DNA of 64,000 nt from Vibrio hangzhouensis (GCF_900107935.1 NZ_FNVG01000013.1:81401-145400), one strand, 5' to 3'; counted from the first letter of the stretch, positions 49,935-59,683 are shown. Translations and numbers: made by a program. Notes: generated from the letters alone by a model not told the origin.

Positions 49935-51233
49935 ATGCGCGTAAACGTGTTGTCGCTTTCAATTTTATCTCTGCTTTTTCCTTATGTTGCTGTCGCCGAA
50001 CAAGCGTCGATCCCGGGTTATGCTCAGTTAGAGCAGAACAAAGAAAATATGGTGTATGAACCTGACGTCGATAAGGCGAATGCCAAAGTGGCTGAGTACG
50101 ACGACGCGATCGCTAAGCTGCAAAGTGATAATGCGAACGAGCGTTACAGCCATACCATTTCCGACCTAAAGTACGCTAAAAAATACTACCGTGAAGTGAA
50201 TGGACTGCCGATGTTCAGTTTTCTTGGCGGCCCTGCCTATACCCCGGAACAAGGTTTATTAGTTGCGGTGGGAGGCTTGTACTCTTTTAAGACCGACCGT
50301 GACCAACAGGAACTGCAACGTTCGAGTGTGTCGGCGTTTGTTATTGGCAACTACGTAGACTCGGAAGTGGGCTACGGTCTGCGCGCCAAACACGACTTGT
50401 TCTGGAATAACAATGACATCCAGTTTCAGGGCGCGTGGAACGCGGGTACTCAGGGTAAGCACTACTGGGGTATTGGTTATCAGGCCGCACAGGACTTTGA
50501 GTTCGGTGACGTGACGCAGTATCAGGCCAACGTTAATAACTACAAAGGCAATCTGATTTTCCGAGTCGTTGACGACTGGTTTGTTGGACCAGCCATTAAG
50601 ATCAATTACTTCAGCCCGACATCTGAACCTGAGTCTGCGCTGCTGGACGAGAACTTTAACCAGTTCAAAGACAAACCCTTTACTTGGGGCTTTGGCGCCA
50701 GCTTGCAGTACGACACCCGTGACATTGCGGTTAATACCTGGACTGGCTCGCTGTTTCGCACTGAAGTGCTGTTATACAGCGAGGCGCTTGGTAGCCAGGC
50801 GGAATATCAAAAACTGGACGTCGAGTACCGAATCTTCCACAGTTTAGAGAAAGGGCGTGTTCTGGCCTTCCTGAGCCACTATCAACAGGCCTTCGGCAAT
50901 ACCCCTTATTACGATATGCCGGAACTGGGTGGTGCCAGTTCAATGCGCGGTTACTATCAAGGGCAGTATCGTGATCAAGTAACGGCAGAGATCACGGCGG
51001 AGTATCGACATACCTTTCGCCGCAGCTCTGGCGCACTTTCCAATCATGGCATGACCGCCTGGACTGGTGTTGGCGCCGTGGGTGAATCCGTTGAGGATTT
51101 GTCAGGACACGCGATTTTGTCTTACGGCGTGGGTTATCGTTATGAGTTGCAACCCCGCATGAACATTCGTTTGGATCTCGGCATGGGTAAACACGGTGCC
51201 GCGTTCTATTTTAACTTTACAGAAGCTTTCTGA
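49935..51233 (+). CDS. Omp85/BamA-type outer-membrane barrel without POTRA domains
   Basis: This 432-residue exported protein has a signal peptide ending VAVAEQ near residue 20, a short helical region (about 40-85), and then a barrel with the surface-antigen pattern: VDYRI-like strands, MRGYYQGQYRDQ, GVGYRYEL and a C-terminal FYFNFTEAF ending in phenylalanine. The conserved MRGY resembles the Omp85 loop-6 (V/I)RG(F/Y) motif. No POTRA domain is visible, so it is not BamA or TamA; an orphan translocator or lipid-related function is possible. Confidence 0.82.
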   Translation: MRVNVLSLSILSLLFPYVAVAEQASIPGYAQLEQNKENMVYEPDVDKANAKVAEYDDAIAKLQSDNANERYSHTISDLKYAKKYYREVNGLPMFSFLGGPAYTPEQGLLVAVGGLYSFKTDRDQQELQRSSVSAFVIGNYVDSEVGYGLRAKHDLFWNNNDIQFQGAWNAGTQGKHYWGIGYQAAQDFEFGDVTQYQANVNNYKGNLIFRVVDDWFVGPAIKINYFSPTSEPESALLDENFNQFKDKPFTWGFGASLQYDTRDIAVNTWTGSLFRTEVLLYSEALGSQAEYQKLDVEYRIFHSLEKGRVLAFLSHYQQAFGNTPYYDMPELGGASSMRGYYQGQYRDQVTAEITAEYRHTFRRSSGALSNHGMTAWTGVGAVGESVEDLSGHAILSYGVGYRYELQPRMNIRLDLGMGKHGAAFYFNFTEAF

Positions 51234-51327
51234 ACCACGGTTGGGAAAAAGAGGGACACGGTGGCAGGCGAACCGATTATCTGGCAGTAGTTACTGATGA
51301 TTGCGCCGATGGGGTATTGCTTTTATA

Positions 51328-51356
51328 AACGCCCTAAGCCTGATGCGCAGGGCGTT
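51328..51356. terminator. Hairpin between convergent genes
   Basis: AACGCCCT/AGGGCGTT is a perfect 8-bp stem with a 13-nt loop just past the UPF0149 gene's stop. The minus-strand flank is TTTATAAAAG, a moderate T tract. Confidence 0.55.
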
Positions 51357-51362
51357 CACTGA

Positions 51363-51932
51363 TTACTGTTGCTCAGCCAGCACTGCACCTTTTTGGGTGA
51401 TACCACACAGCATCACAGGCATCGCATTGAAAATCTCGGTGAATTGCTCCATACCCTCAATGCCTTGTGCTTGTAGCGTTGCGATAGACGTCTCTGGATC
51501 GTAAAGCATACTCAGTGACAGCAGCACGCCACCCAGTAGTGCGTTGTCTTCGCTGTGCTCTGGCATCAGAGTTTCCCAGTCATCTCTGGCCAGTTGCCAA
51601 CCCTGAAGAACGCCTTCGCAAAAATCTTTGGTTTGCAGAGAGACGATCTCTTCTTCATCTAACTCACAACCTTGCGGCCATTGCCATTCGCCATCTAAAA
51701 GAGCAGGGCGATAGTCGTTCCACAGCGCTATAATGGCCTGAGCGTACTGTTCCAACTGTTCGCCAGAAGTGAAAGGCGCCACTTCTTCGCCGCCCCATAA
51801 GAACGGTAGCCACTCTTCAGGTGGAAGCGTATGAGGAGCCGATGCCATAGAGGTTACAAAACCTTGCGTTTGCGCTTCATTCAGAAGCTTGCCTTCAAGC
51901 TCCGGAAGGGAAAGTATGTCTTTTAATGTCAA
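51363..51932 (-). CDS. UPF0149 (YecA/YgfB-like) family protein
   Basis: This 189-residue acidic protein has the UPF0149 pattern: helical opening MTLKDILSLPELEGKLLNEAQTQGF in part, PPEEWLPFLWGGEE, and FCEGVLQGWQLARDDW. It lacks the zinc-binding SEC-C tail of E. coli YecA. Family members are poorly characterised, though YgfB affects ampicillin-related regulation in Pseudomonas. It is a single gene, divergent from the histidine kinase. Confidence 0.85.
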   Translation of the reverse strand: MTLKDILSLPELEGKLLNEAQTQGFVTSMASAPHTLPPEEWLPFLWGGEEVAPFTSGEQLEQYAQAIIALWNDYRPALLDGEWQWPQGCELDEEEIVSLQTKDFCEGVLQGWQLARDDWETLMPEHSEDNALLGGVLLSLSMLYDPETSIATLQAQGIEGMEQFTEIFNAMPVMLCGITQKGAVLAEQQ

Positions 51933-52044
51933 AATGCTTTACCGTAAAGGCTGAATTAGGGCTTAATAGTAACAATCTACGGCCAAATAAAATAGACGAA
52001 ATTGACGTCGTCGGTATAAGAAGAAAAGGAATGCTTCTCTCGCC

Positions 52045-54249
52045 ATGGTGATAAAAGAGTCTCTTAAAAAGAAAAGCATCATAGCGCTGACCGTTTATCT
52101 GGCGCTGTTTATCTCCGTATTTGGTAGCATTACCTATATGGTGGTGGAGAGTCCGGTCAGAGCCAAACTAGAAGAAAATCTCGACACTAAAAGTGAGTTT
52201 CTCGCCGCAGAAATTTCTGCGCCACTTTATGGCTCAGTGGGGGTGCTAAAAAGCATCGTCGCTATGGGGCAGTCTATTGAAGACCGTCAGACGCTGGATG
52301 AAGCGTTATGTCAGGTCTTCAAGCTTAATGACGGTATCGCGGTCAGTGGCGGTATATGGCCAGAACCTTACTCGGTTGATCCCAAGAAAAAGCTCACCAG
52401 TCTGTTTTATAACCGCACTCCACAAGGAGACGTGGACCGAATCGATCTCTGGAATAACCCTGCCGCCGATGGCTACCATGTCGAACCCTGGTATACCTCT
52501 GTGAAAGATCAGCCGGTTAATACCATAACCTGGTCGCAGGTTTACATTGATCCCTATACCCATGTTCAGATGATCACCGCTTCGTCGCCTTACTATGTGA
52601 ATGGTAAGTTTTCGGGGGTGGCGACCGTAGACCTTTCTCTGGCGAACCTGGTGAATTTCGTCAAGGCCAAGGCACGGGAGCATGATCTTGGCGTGGTATT
52701 GCGTGATGCCAACAAACAAGTGATTACCGAGCATAACTTTCGTCTGGAAAAAGACATTTATGTCAGTGAGATACAGTTTGGCGATTTTAGCTGGAGCCTG
52801 CAGGTGGTCAACGCCAGAAGACTGGTGAGCGATCAGGTGTCTGAGATTGTCACAGGCGTGGAGCTGGCGATTGTGCCGGTGATGGTTCTGTGCCTGATGT
52901 TTGGTTATTACTTGATAAGTCAGTATCTTATCAGGCCAATATCGATGATTGCCAAAGAGGTCGATGGCTCGAGAGAGGGTGGCGGAATTGATATCAACTA
53001 CCGCAGCCCGGATGAAATTCGTTATCTTATCGACACCTTTAACCAGAAAACCGTGTATCTCGACCGGGAGCGTATTAAGGCTCAGGCATCGACCAAAGCC
53101 AAAACCGCCTTTCTTGCCACGCTGTCTCACGAGATCCGCACTCCTATGAACGGGGTACTCGGTACTGCCCAGATATTATTGAAAACCGACTTAAATCTGG
53201 AGCAGCGAAAGCTGCTGAAAACCCTGTATGACTCCGGTGATCATATGATGTCGCTGCTGAATGAAATTCTCGACTATTCGAAAATAGAGCAGGGCCATCT
53301 GGAGCTCTCTAAGAGCGCCTTCCCGTTAACCTCGATAATCGGCAGTATGCACAGTGTTTATCACACCCTGTGTAATGAGAAGGGGCTGCGCTTCAATGTC
53401 TTTTCTCAGGTCGATGAACAGCGCTGGTACAAAGGTGACAAAGCGCGACTCAGACAGATCTTGTTTAACCTGCTCAACAACGCGGTGAAGTTCACCTCTC
53501 AGGGATCGGTCGATGTCGTACTAAGTGAAGAGGTTCGCGGCGACAACAACCTGTTGACCATCCGGGTGAAAGACACGGGTATCGGCATTCCCAAGGAGGC
53601 GCAGGAGCGCATTTTCAAACCGTTTGAACAGGCGGAGTCGAGCACCACAAGACGCTATGGCGGCACGGGACTCGGGCTCTCCATTGTGCGAGAGATCGCT
53701 CACTGTATGGGCAGCGAGGTGACGTTACATAGTCAGGAAGGTATTGGCTCAGAGTTTATCGTCAGCGTATTGCTTGAACGCTGCAGACCGGAGACGCTCG
53801 ACATTCATATCGAACGGAATCTCGACTATCGGGGGCTCAAGGCGTTGATTGTTGAAGATAACCGCACCAATACCATCATTATCGAGACCTTCATGAAACG
53901 TAAAGGTTTTATCACCTATGCGGTAGAAAATGGTGAAGAAGCGTTGAAGGCCGTGTCGACCCAAACCTTCGATCTGGTTCTGATGGATAACCATATGCCA
54001 GTGATGGATGGCGTTGAGGCCATCTCAGGTATCCGAAATATGGTGGGTAAAGAAAAAGACACCCTGATATTTGGTTGTACTGCAGATGTGTTCAAAGAAA
54101 CCCGTGAACGCATGCTGAGAGCGGGGGCGGATTACATTGTAGGTAAGCCCATTGATGAAAGGGTGCTCGATGATGCCCTGTATCAGTTCGCGAACAAGCT
54201 GTTTCAGTTCACTCACAAAACCGGTAACGACCTTCACTCCGTTGGTTAA
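52045..54249 (+). CDS. Hybrid sensor histidine kinase/response regulator
   Basis: This 734-residue membrane protein has a TM at about 13-33, a periplasmic Cache-like sensor (about 34-265), a second TM (IVPVMVLCLMFGYYL), a HAMP-like linker, HisKA with H362 (SHEIRTPMNG), HATPase (DTGIGIPKE, GGTGLGLSIV) and a C-terminal receiver with D648 (LMDNHMPVMDG). No HPt or output partner gene is adjacent, so its target is unknown. The start is uncertain: AAAAGGA lies 13 bases before the ATG, longer than ideal. Confidence 0.9.
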   Translation: MVIKESLKKKSIIALTVYLALFISVFGSITYMVVESPVRAKLEENLDTKSEFLAAEISAPLYGSVGVLKSIVAMGQSIEDRQTLDEALCQVFKLNDGIAVSGGIWPEPYSVDPKKKLTSLFYNRTPQGDVDRIDLWNNPAADGYHVEPWYTSVKDQPVNTITWSQVYIDPYTHVQMITASSPYYVNGKFSGVATVDLSLANLVNFVKAKAREHDLGVVLRDANKQVITEHNFRLEKDIYVSEIQFGDFSWSLQVVNARRLVSDQVSEIVTGVELAIVPVMVLCLMFGYYLISQYLIRPISMIAKEVDGSREGGGIDINYRSPDEIRYLIDTFNQKTVYLDRERIKAQASTKAKTAFLATLSHEIRTPMNGVLGTAQILLKTDLNLEQRKLLKTLYDSGDHMMSLLNEILDYSKIEQGHLELSKSAFPLTSIIGSMHSVYHTLCNEKGLRFNVFSQVDEQRWYKGDKARLRQILFNLLNNAVKFTSQGSVDVVLSEEVRGDNNLLTIRVKDTGIGIPKEAQERIFKPFEQAESSTTRRYGGTGLGLSIVREIAHCMGSEVTLHSQEGIGSEFIVSVLLERCRPETLDIHIERNLDYRGLKALIVEDNRTNTIIIETFMKRKGFITYAVENGEEALKAVSTQTFDLVLMDNHMPVMDGVEAISGIRNMVGKEKDTLIFGCTADVFKETRERMLRAGADYIVGKPIDERVLDDALYQFANKLFQFTHKTGNDLHSVG

Positions 54250-54654
54250 CCCGCTAACGTCATGTCTTTTGGCAGGCATGACGCCCCAATAGTTCTGTTA
54301 TTAACCCTCAAAAAGACGCTGTTGGCGCTCATGTAGCGACTAAGTCTTTGTTCTCGTTAGACTCACCCCAATGCTCATCCAATTTATTAGTAATTAATGT
54401 ACATTTCTTGGCAGGTAACTGACTGAATTTGCGTGTGATAGTCGATAATTGTCATAAAATTACAACAACTAGCGAGTTTATCTAGTTTGAAAGCGAAAAT
54501 TGGTGATTTATTTACTAACTTGTTTTAAATACGGTATGTAAAACTACAAATTTAGTGTTTTAATAGCGCTCAAATCTGGATATAAGAATATATCCAGTGA
54601 TATGAATTGCCAAAAGCATTTTTTGATAGTTTATAATTCCGTGAGAAACTGACC
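54250..54654. other. 405-base intergenic region before alaE
   Basis: The gap begins with a hairpin (CGTCATG/CATGACG, 54258-54283) past the histidine kinase stop that lacks a T run. The rest is AT-rich and must hold the alaE promoter. A second palindrome at 54576-54597 is listed separately. No gene is supported. Confidence 0.5.
54576..54597. promoter_or_regulatory. Palindrome upstream of alaE
   Basis: CTGGATAT/ATATCCAG is a perfect 8-bp inverted repeat with a 6-nt spacer, 58 bases before the alaE start. It could be an operator or a leader hairpin. Confidence 0.4.
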
Positions 54655-55104
54655 TTGAAACCTAAAGCTCCTTTTTGTATTCGTAATGCCGCAGCAGACA
54701 CTTTTGCTATGGTGGTATTCTGTTTTGTGTCTGGCATGTTGATTGAAGTCCTCGTGTCGGGTATGACGTTTGAACAGTCTCTGGCATCGCGATTGCTGTC
54801 TATTCCCGTCAATATTGCGATTGCTTGGCCCTACGGCGTGTTTCGTGATTGGGCCCTAAAACAGGGTGCCAAGGTTTCGGGCAGTGGCACCATGAAAGCC
54901 ATCTCCGACCTGATCGCTTACGTAGCGTTTCAGTCCCCTGTGTATGCGGCGATTCTGTTTACGGTGGGTGCCTCCACAGACCAAATCATTACTGCGGTAT
55001 CGAGTAACGCGGTTGTGTCTTGTGGTATGGGTGTACTTTACGGTTACTTCCTGGACTACTGCCGCCGCTGGTTCCGCGTTCCGGGTTACTATCAAAGCGT
55101 GTGA
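54655..55104 (+). CDS. alaE: L-alanine exporter AlaE
   Basis: This 149-residue membrane protein with about four TM helices matches Ala[20 protein letters not shown], the [17 protein letters not shown] segment pattern, [14 protein letters not shown] and [11 protein letters not shown]. AlaE exports L-alanine to relieve toxic accumulation. The only suitable start is TTG at 54655, with a weak ribosome site. It is monocistronic and convergent with the ABC importer genes. Confidence 0.93.
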   Translation: MKPKAPFCIRNAAADTFAMVVFCFVSGMLIEVLVSGMTFEQSLASRLLSIPVNIAIAWPYGVFRDWALKQGAKVSGSGTMKAISDLIAYVAFQSPVYAAILFTVGASTDQIITAVSSNAVVSCGMGVLYGYFLDYCRRWFRVPGYYQSV

Positions 55105-55148
55105 TGTGCCGATCATTTGATCGAAACCCTCACTCCCGCCGTGTTATT

Positions 55149-55177
55149 GAAAAAAGACGTCACAGGACGTCTTTTTT
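55149..55177. terminator. Bidirectional terminator between alaE and the ABC importer
   Basis: AAAAAAGACGT/ACGTCTTTTTT around a CACAGG loop; A and T runs on either side let it serve both convergent genes. Confidence 0.92.
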
Positions 55178-55210
55178 GATATTTCTCCAGTAGTAAAACC
55201 AATGAGTGAT

Positions 55211-56266
55211 TTATGCGGCCTTAGGTAGCAAAAATATGCCCGTTGGCTCAATGGTCAGATACGCATGTTCTGAAATCTCGGGATCAAACTGGGAAGAGTT
55301 TAGTTGCAGCAGCAGTTCCTGATCCTGCCATTCAACCGCAACTTCATACATAGACCCCATGTAGACGACGTCCTTCACCTTACAGCGCTGGCATTCCTCG
55401 CCTTCCCCGGTAAGCAGAATGGCTTCCGGGCGGACACCAATCTGGTATTCGTCGTCCGGGAACTGGCACAGTGTTGCGTCTTGCACAGGCACTTTATATC
55501 CGTTGATGTCGAGATGACGGTTTCTGAACTGGCCGGTGAAAATGTTGGCATCACCCATAAAGTTCGCCATAAACATGGAGGCAGGAGTCCGGTAAAGCTC
55601 ATCTGGCGTACCCTGCTGCATGATATCGCCGTCTTTCATTACGATGACGGTATCAGACACCGCAAAGGCTTCTGACTGGTCATGCGTCACATACAGCGAG
55701 GTGATGTTAAACCGCTGCTGAAGCTCACGGATTGTTTCTCGCATATTTCGGCGCAAGTTGGCGTCAAGGTTACTCAATGGTTCATCGAAGAGCAGAACCT
55801 TCGGCTTAAGAACCAGCGCTCTTGCCAGAGCCACACGCTGCTGTTGACCACCTGAAATCTGGTCCACAAAACGGTCGCCCATACCAGCCAGATCGACCAA
55901 CTGAAGCGCTTCATCAACCCGCAGTTTGATTTCTGCTGCAGGCAGCTTAAGCATTTTCAGGCCATACGCGACGTTTTCATACAGCGACATATGCGGAAAC
56001 AGTGCATACGACTGGAACACCATGCAAATATCACGATGCTGGATCGAAGTGTTGGTGACGTCTTTACCGTCGATAAAAATCTGACCGCTGGTGGGCTTTT
56101 CCAGCCCGGCTACCAGGCGAAGCACTGTTGTTTTGCCACAGCCAGATGGACCGAGAAGCGTGATGAGCTTACCTTTCTCGATCTCTAGATCCAGGTTGCC
56201 AATGACCGTGTTATCGCCGAAGCGTTTACAAATATTTTTCAGAACTACAAAGCTATTCTTATTCAT
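55211..56266 (-). CDS. ABC importer ATP-binding protein (AfuC/FbpC-like)
   Basis: This 351-residue ATPase has Walker [10 protein letters not shown] (39-47), signature ISGGQQQR, Walker [12 protein letters not shown] and a C-terminal TOBE domain. It belongs to the FbpC/AfuC/PotA group. It is the last gene of the importer set, 17 bases after the permease. Similarity alone suggests ferric iron, but the binding protein and the UhpABC-like neighbours favour sugar-phosphate uptake, as for AfuABC. Confidence 0.88.
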   Translation of the reverse strand: MNKNSFVVLKNICKRFGDNTVIGNLDLEIEKGKLITLLGPSGCGKTTVLRLVAGLEKPTSGQIFIDGKDVTNTSIQHRDICMVFQSYALFPHMSLYENVAYGLKMLKLPAAEIKLRVDEALQLVDLAGMGDRFVDQISGGQQQRVALARALVLKPKVLLFDEPLSNLDANLRRNMRETIRELQQRFNITSLYVTHDQSEAFAVSDTVIVMKDGDIMQQGTPDELYRTPASMFMANFMGDANIFTGQFRNRHLDINGYKVPVQDATLCQFPDDEYQIGVRPEAILLTGEGEECQRCKVKDVVYMGSMYEVAVEWQDQELLLQLNSSQFDPEISEHAYLTIEPTGIFLLPKAA

Positions 56267-56283
56267 TTAAAAATTCTCCAGAC

Positions 56284-58389
56284 CTAATCTTGGTGCTTGG
56301 CTTTAGAGCGTGATATCCGGGCTTCTCCCACTAGGAAGTCAAAAGTCAGAATGATGGCAAGCATGACAAATATCAGTAGCGAACCGTAGGCAATCGCAAT
56401 ACCGTATTCGCCGTCTTCTACCCGGTTAAGAATGTACGAAGTGGCAACGCGGGTCTCAGGCGTGACCAAGAATATGATGGCGCTTACCGTTGTCATAGCG
56501 CGAACAAAACTGTAGATCAGCGATGAAAGGATCGCCGGTCTGAGTAGCGGGATCAGGATATTCATTATGGTTTTGAACGAATCGGCACGCAGACTCAGTG
56601 ACGCTTCATCCAGCGACTTATCCAGTTGCCCTAGACCGGCCACGCCGGCGCGGATACCCACGGGCACATTACGCATCACCATAGAGATCACGACGATGGC
56701 TGCGGTCCCTGTCAGATAGACGGGCGCGTCATTAAAGGCAAGAATATAGGAGACACCCGCCACCGTGCCCGGTACAGCGAAACAGAGCATGGTAACGAAC
56801 TCAACCACCTTCTTCCCATGGAACTGCTGACGCACAACGATATACGCGATGAGCAAGCCAAAGGTTGCGGTAATTGGTGCGGCAATACCCGCATACGTCA
56901 TGGTACTGATCAGCGATGGCCATGCACCTTCACCGAATCCCATTCCAAACAGGTTGACATAGTTCGCCAGAGTCAGGGTGTAATCTACGCCCCAGTTCAC
57001 GGTAAAGCTTCCGTAAACAATACTTCCGTACAACAGCACGTTAAATGCCATCCAGACATAGAGAGTGATGGAGACAAAGATACGCAGACTGTTCGGTAGT
57101 GGTTGCACATCCCCCCGGTATGACTTACCGGAAATTGTTACGTACGAGCGCTTGCCAATCCAAAGGTACTGAACAACAAAGATGGCCAGAGAGAAGATAA
57201 GCAGAACCGCACCAAGCGTACTGGCTGATGCGTAATCGAGCTGCGCACCTGCGATATAGAAGTAGATCTGCGTTGCAAGAACATCAAAGCTTCCGCCGAG
57301 TACCAGAGGGTTACTGAAGTCCGCCAGTGACTGAACAAAGATAATAAGGAAGGAGTTAGCCAGCGCAGGTTTCAGCAGCGGGATCACCACATTAAAGAAG
57401 GTTTGATAGCGGTTGGCACGCAGGGTATACGAGGCCTCCTCCAACGACGGATGCAGGGATTTCATCGCGCCATCCAGAATCATAAATGACATAGGAGCAA
57501 AGGCCAGAACCTGCGCCATCCAGATGCCGGTAAAACCATACAACCAGTTGGTGTGCTCAAGCCCGAACCAGTCCACCATCAGTTCGGTGACATAGCCGGA
57601 GCGGCCCAGCATCAGGGTGACACCCAGACCGACTACAAACGGTGGGGTAACAATTGGCAGAATCGAGAATATCCGGGCAATAAACGCAGACCGAACTGCA
57701 ATGCGGGTGGAATAAATCGCGAAAATTAAACCGAAGAAGGTTGCGGTCACACCGACGGACGTTCCCAGCATCATTGAGTTGAGAATAATCTGAACAATCT
57801 GTTTCTGAGACAGGATGTCGATAAACTGCCAGGCGACAAAGTTACCCATCTCATCCTGAAACATAGGCACAAAAATGGCGATGCTCGGGTAGAGAATAAA
57901 GGTAGTAATCAGGCCGACAATGGTGACCAGAGAGCCGATGACAAAGACATCGCCGCCAAGATATTCAAGACGGGCATAGGCCAACGTAATCACGCACCCC
58001 AGAGCAATAAACAGCAAAATGGTGCCATAGCCGAGACCGTTTCCAGTCGCCCAGGAGGATATCAAGGTAAACAGAATGCAAAATGCGGAATAGCCAATAT
58101 CCATGTAATGGCGTTTTTTATGGTATTTGTTCTGAGCCAGTTTTGGGCGCACCAATAATAGCAGTGGAAGGCCAAACCAGAGCCAGGCAACATTTCTGCT
58201 GCTCCAGCCCATGGCCGCCAGAAACTCATCTGAGGTGGATTCAAAAAGCCCGTAGTCGAGTGCGAAGACCGGCAACAGAATAAATGCAGCAACAATGGAG
58301 GCGATCCAGTAAAACACCGGGTCACGGCCAAGCTTCTCGTTTTGCAGATCAATACCCGTATCTGCAGCTAGCTGAGACATGTTAGTCAC
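56284..58389 (-). CDS. ABC importer permease, fused two-domain (AfuB-like)
   Basis: This 701-residue protein is a fusion of two permease halves with about 12 TM helices. Two EAA loops are visible: EASYTLRANRYQTFFNV in the first half and EASLSLRADSFKTIMNI in the second, each followed by IPLL(K/R)PA. Fused permeases of this length are known for AfuB and FbpB-type systems. It is separated from the binding protein gene by 72 bases containing a hairpin. Confidence 0.88.
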   Translation of the reverse strand: MTNMSQLAADTGIDLQNEKLGRDPVFYWIASIVAAFILLPVFALDYGLFESTSDEFLAAMGWSSRNVAWLWFGLPLLLLVRPKLAQNKYHKKRHYMDIGYSAFCILFTLISSWATGNGLGYGTILLFIALGCVITLAYARLEYLGGDVFVIGSLVTIVGLITTFILYPSIAIFVPMFQDEMGNFVAWQFIDILSQKQIVQIILNSMMLGTSVGVTATFFGLIFAIYSTRIAVRSAFIARIFSILPIVTPPFVVGLGVTLMLGRSGYVTELMVDWFGLEHTNWLYGFTGIWMAQVLAFAPMSFMILDGAMKSLHPSLEEASYTLRANRYQTFFNVVIPLLKPALANSFLIIFVQSLADFSNPLVLGGSFDVLATQIYFYIAGAQLDYASASTLGAVLLIFSLAIFVVQYLWIGKRSYVTISGKSYRGDVQPLPNSLRIFVSITLYVWMAFNVLLYGSIVYGSFTVNWGVDYTLTLANYVNLFGMGFGEGAWPSLISTMTYAGIAAPITATFGLLIAYIVVRQQFHGKKVVEFVTMLCFAVPGTVAGVSYILAFNDAPVYLTGTAAIVVISMVMRNVPVGIRAGVAGLGQLDKSLDEASLSLRADSFKTIMNILIPLLRPAILSSLIYSFVRAMTTVSAIIFLVTPETRVATSYILNRVEDGEYGIAIAYGSLLIFVMLAIILTFDFLVGEARISRSKAKHQD

Positions 58390-58417
58390 CTTGATAACGA
58401 ATTAAGATGTTAATGAA

Positions 58418-58439
58418 CCCTCCCCGGAATCGAGGAGGG
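58418..58439 (-). promoter_or_regulatory. Intercistronic hairpin between binding protein and permease genes
   Basis: CCCTCC/GGAGGG is a 6-bp GC-rich stem with a 10-nt loop. Without a T run it probably reduces, rather than stops, expression of the downstream permease and ATPase relative to the binding protein. Confidence 0.5.
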
Positions 58440-58461
58440 CAGGGAGTACACAGAAGGGAGA

Positions 58462-59499
58462 TTACTCGCCCATCTTAACTACATTTACCCACTTTTTAAT
58501 CAGACGCTTACGGGTGTCAGAGGCACCATAGGTGTCCATGTCGTAATCGATAAGGTCAAGCTTGCTCGGGTCTAATGCATAAGGAGACTGTTCGGCATGC
58601 GTATTTGTCAGGATCTGGAACGATTTACCCTTCTGCCACGCTAGCTGCTGGCCTTCTTTCGACAGTACCCAGTCGATAAATAGCTTCGCATTCTCTTCGT
58701 TACGTGCGCCTTTGATCATACTGACGCCGCCGATTTCATACCCCGTGCCTTCACAAGGAGAGATAAGCTCAAGCGGTGCGCCCTGAGACTGCTCAAGAGA
58801 GTAATCGTGCAGGAAGCCGATACCGATCGCGATTTCACCGCGTGCAGAGTTACGGGAAGGTGTCACACCGGATTTGGTGTATTGAGAGATGTTCTTGTCG
58901 AGTTCTTTAAAGTATTCAAACGCTTTGTCTTCGCCCCAGAGCTGGATAAAGGTAGCCAGTGCGGTGTACGCCGTACCTGAACTCTGCGGGTCAGCAATCT
59001 GAATTTCTTCTTTGTATTCAGGTTTCGTCAGGTCATTCCAGCAGCGTGGAATTTCCAGTCCCTTCTCTTTCAGACGTTCGGTGTTAACACCAAAGCCTAA
59101 GATACCCATATAAACAGCAGAGGAGTAGTTGCCCTTGCGCTTAGCAGGATCGCGGAACTCTGGGATAATGTTGTCCAGTTGAGGTGACTGGTAAGCCTGA
59201 AGCAGATCCATTTCACCTGCCTGAGACTGCGGATCTAAGGTGCCGCCGTACCAGACATCGGCACGCGGATTTTTGCGTTCTGCCTGAATCTTAGCCAGAG
59301 TACTGCCCGAGCCGTTGCGCACAAACGAAGTCTTCACGTCAAATTTTTCAGAAAAGGCTTTAGTCTCCGCTTCACACATTGCGTTTGTCGCGCTGCAGTA
59401 CACCACAAGGCGGCCTTCGGCGAGCGCTTGCGGGGCAGCAAGAGCCGCAGAGCCCATGATGCATGCGGTAAGCAGGGTTCGAGTGAATGTTCCTTTCAT
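58462..59499 (-). CDS. Periplasmic binding protein of the importer (AfuA-like, probable sugar-phosphate binder)
   Basis: From the preferred ATG at 59499 this is 345 residues with a signal peptide ending ALA near residue 27 (mature EGRLVVYCSAT). GAGGAA lies 9 bases upstream, whereas the 28 extra upstream residues are Lys/Asn-rich and lack signal features. It is annotated by homology as an iron(III)-binding protein, but the tandem tyrosines that bind iron in FbpA are absent. Instead GFLHD and PCEGTGYEIGG match the pattern of AfuA, which binds hexose phosphates. It precedes the permease and ATPase genes. Confidence 0.85.
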   Translation of the reverse strand: MKGTFTRTLLTACIMGSAALAAPQALAEGRLVVYCSATNAMCEAETKAFSEKFDVKTSFVRNGSGSTLAKIQAERKNPRADVWYGGTLDPQSQAGEMDLLQAYQSPQLDNIIPEFRDPAKRKGNYSSAVYMGILGFGVNTERLKEKGLEIPRCWNDLTKPEYKEEIQIADPQSSGTAYTALATFIQLWGEDKAFEYFKELDKNISQYTKSGVTPSRNSARGEIAIGIGFLHDYSLEQSQGAPLELISPCEGTGYEIGGVSMIKGARNEENAKLFIDWVLSKEGQQLAWQKGKSFQILTNTHAEQSPYALDPSKLDLIDYDMDTYGASDTRKRLIKKWVNVVKMGE

Positions 59500-59629
59500 C
59501 TTCTGTTTCCTCTGTTTTTTATTGTCATTCGGTGCCAGCTTTTTTGCTGTTGTGCGCCGGTTGGAGGTAGGGTTCTTTGCCATGTTAGAAAACAGAACAG
59601 GAAAATGAATGAGACGGGTTTTTAGTCAC

Positions 59630-59646
59630 CTAGGAAAATTTCCTAG
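59630..59646. promoter_or_regulatory. 17-bp palindrome in the importer promoter region
   Basis: CTAGGAAAATTTCCTAG is a perfect palindrome around one central base, 131 bases before the chosen binding protein start. It is a good candidate for the site of the UhpA-like response regulator encoded nearby. Confidence 0.45.
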
Positions 59647-59683
59647 TTTGACCGACTGTTGATGGGTTTTGTGCTGACGCTCA

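Noticed and set aside
52306..53130. 274-codon minus-strand frame opposite the hybrid kinase
   Set aside because: It lies wholly antisense to a well-supported kinase gene and has no family pattern.
58462..59646. Ferric-iron binding protein with Fur-controlled promoter
   Set aside because: No tandem iron-binding tyrosines in the protein and no Fur-box-like sequence in the upstream region.
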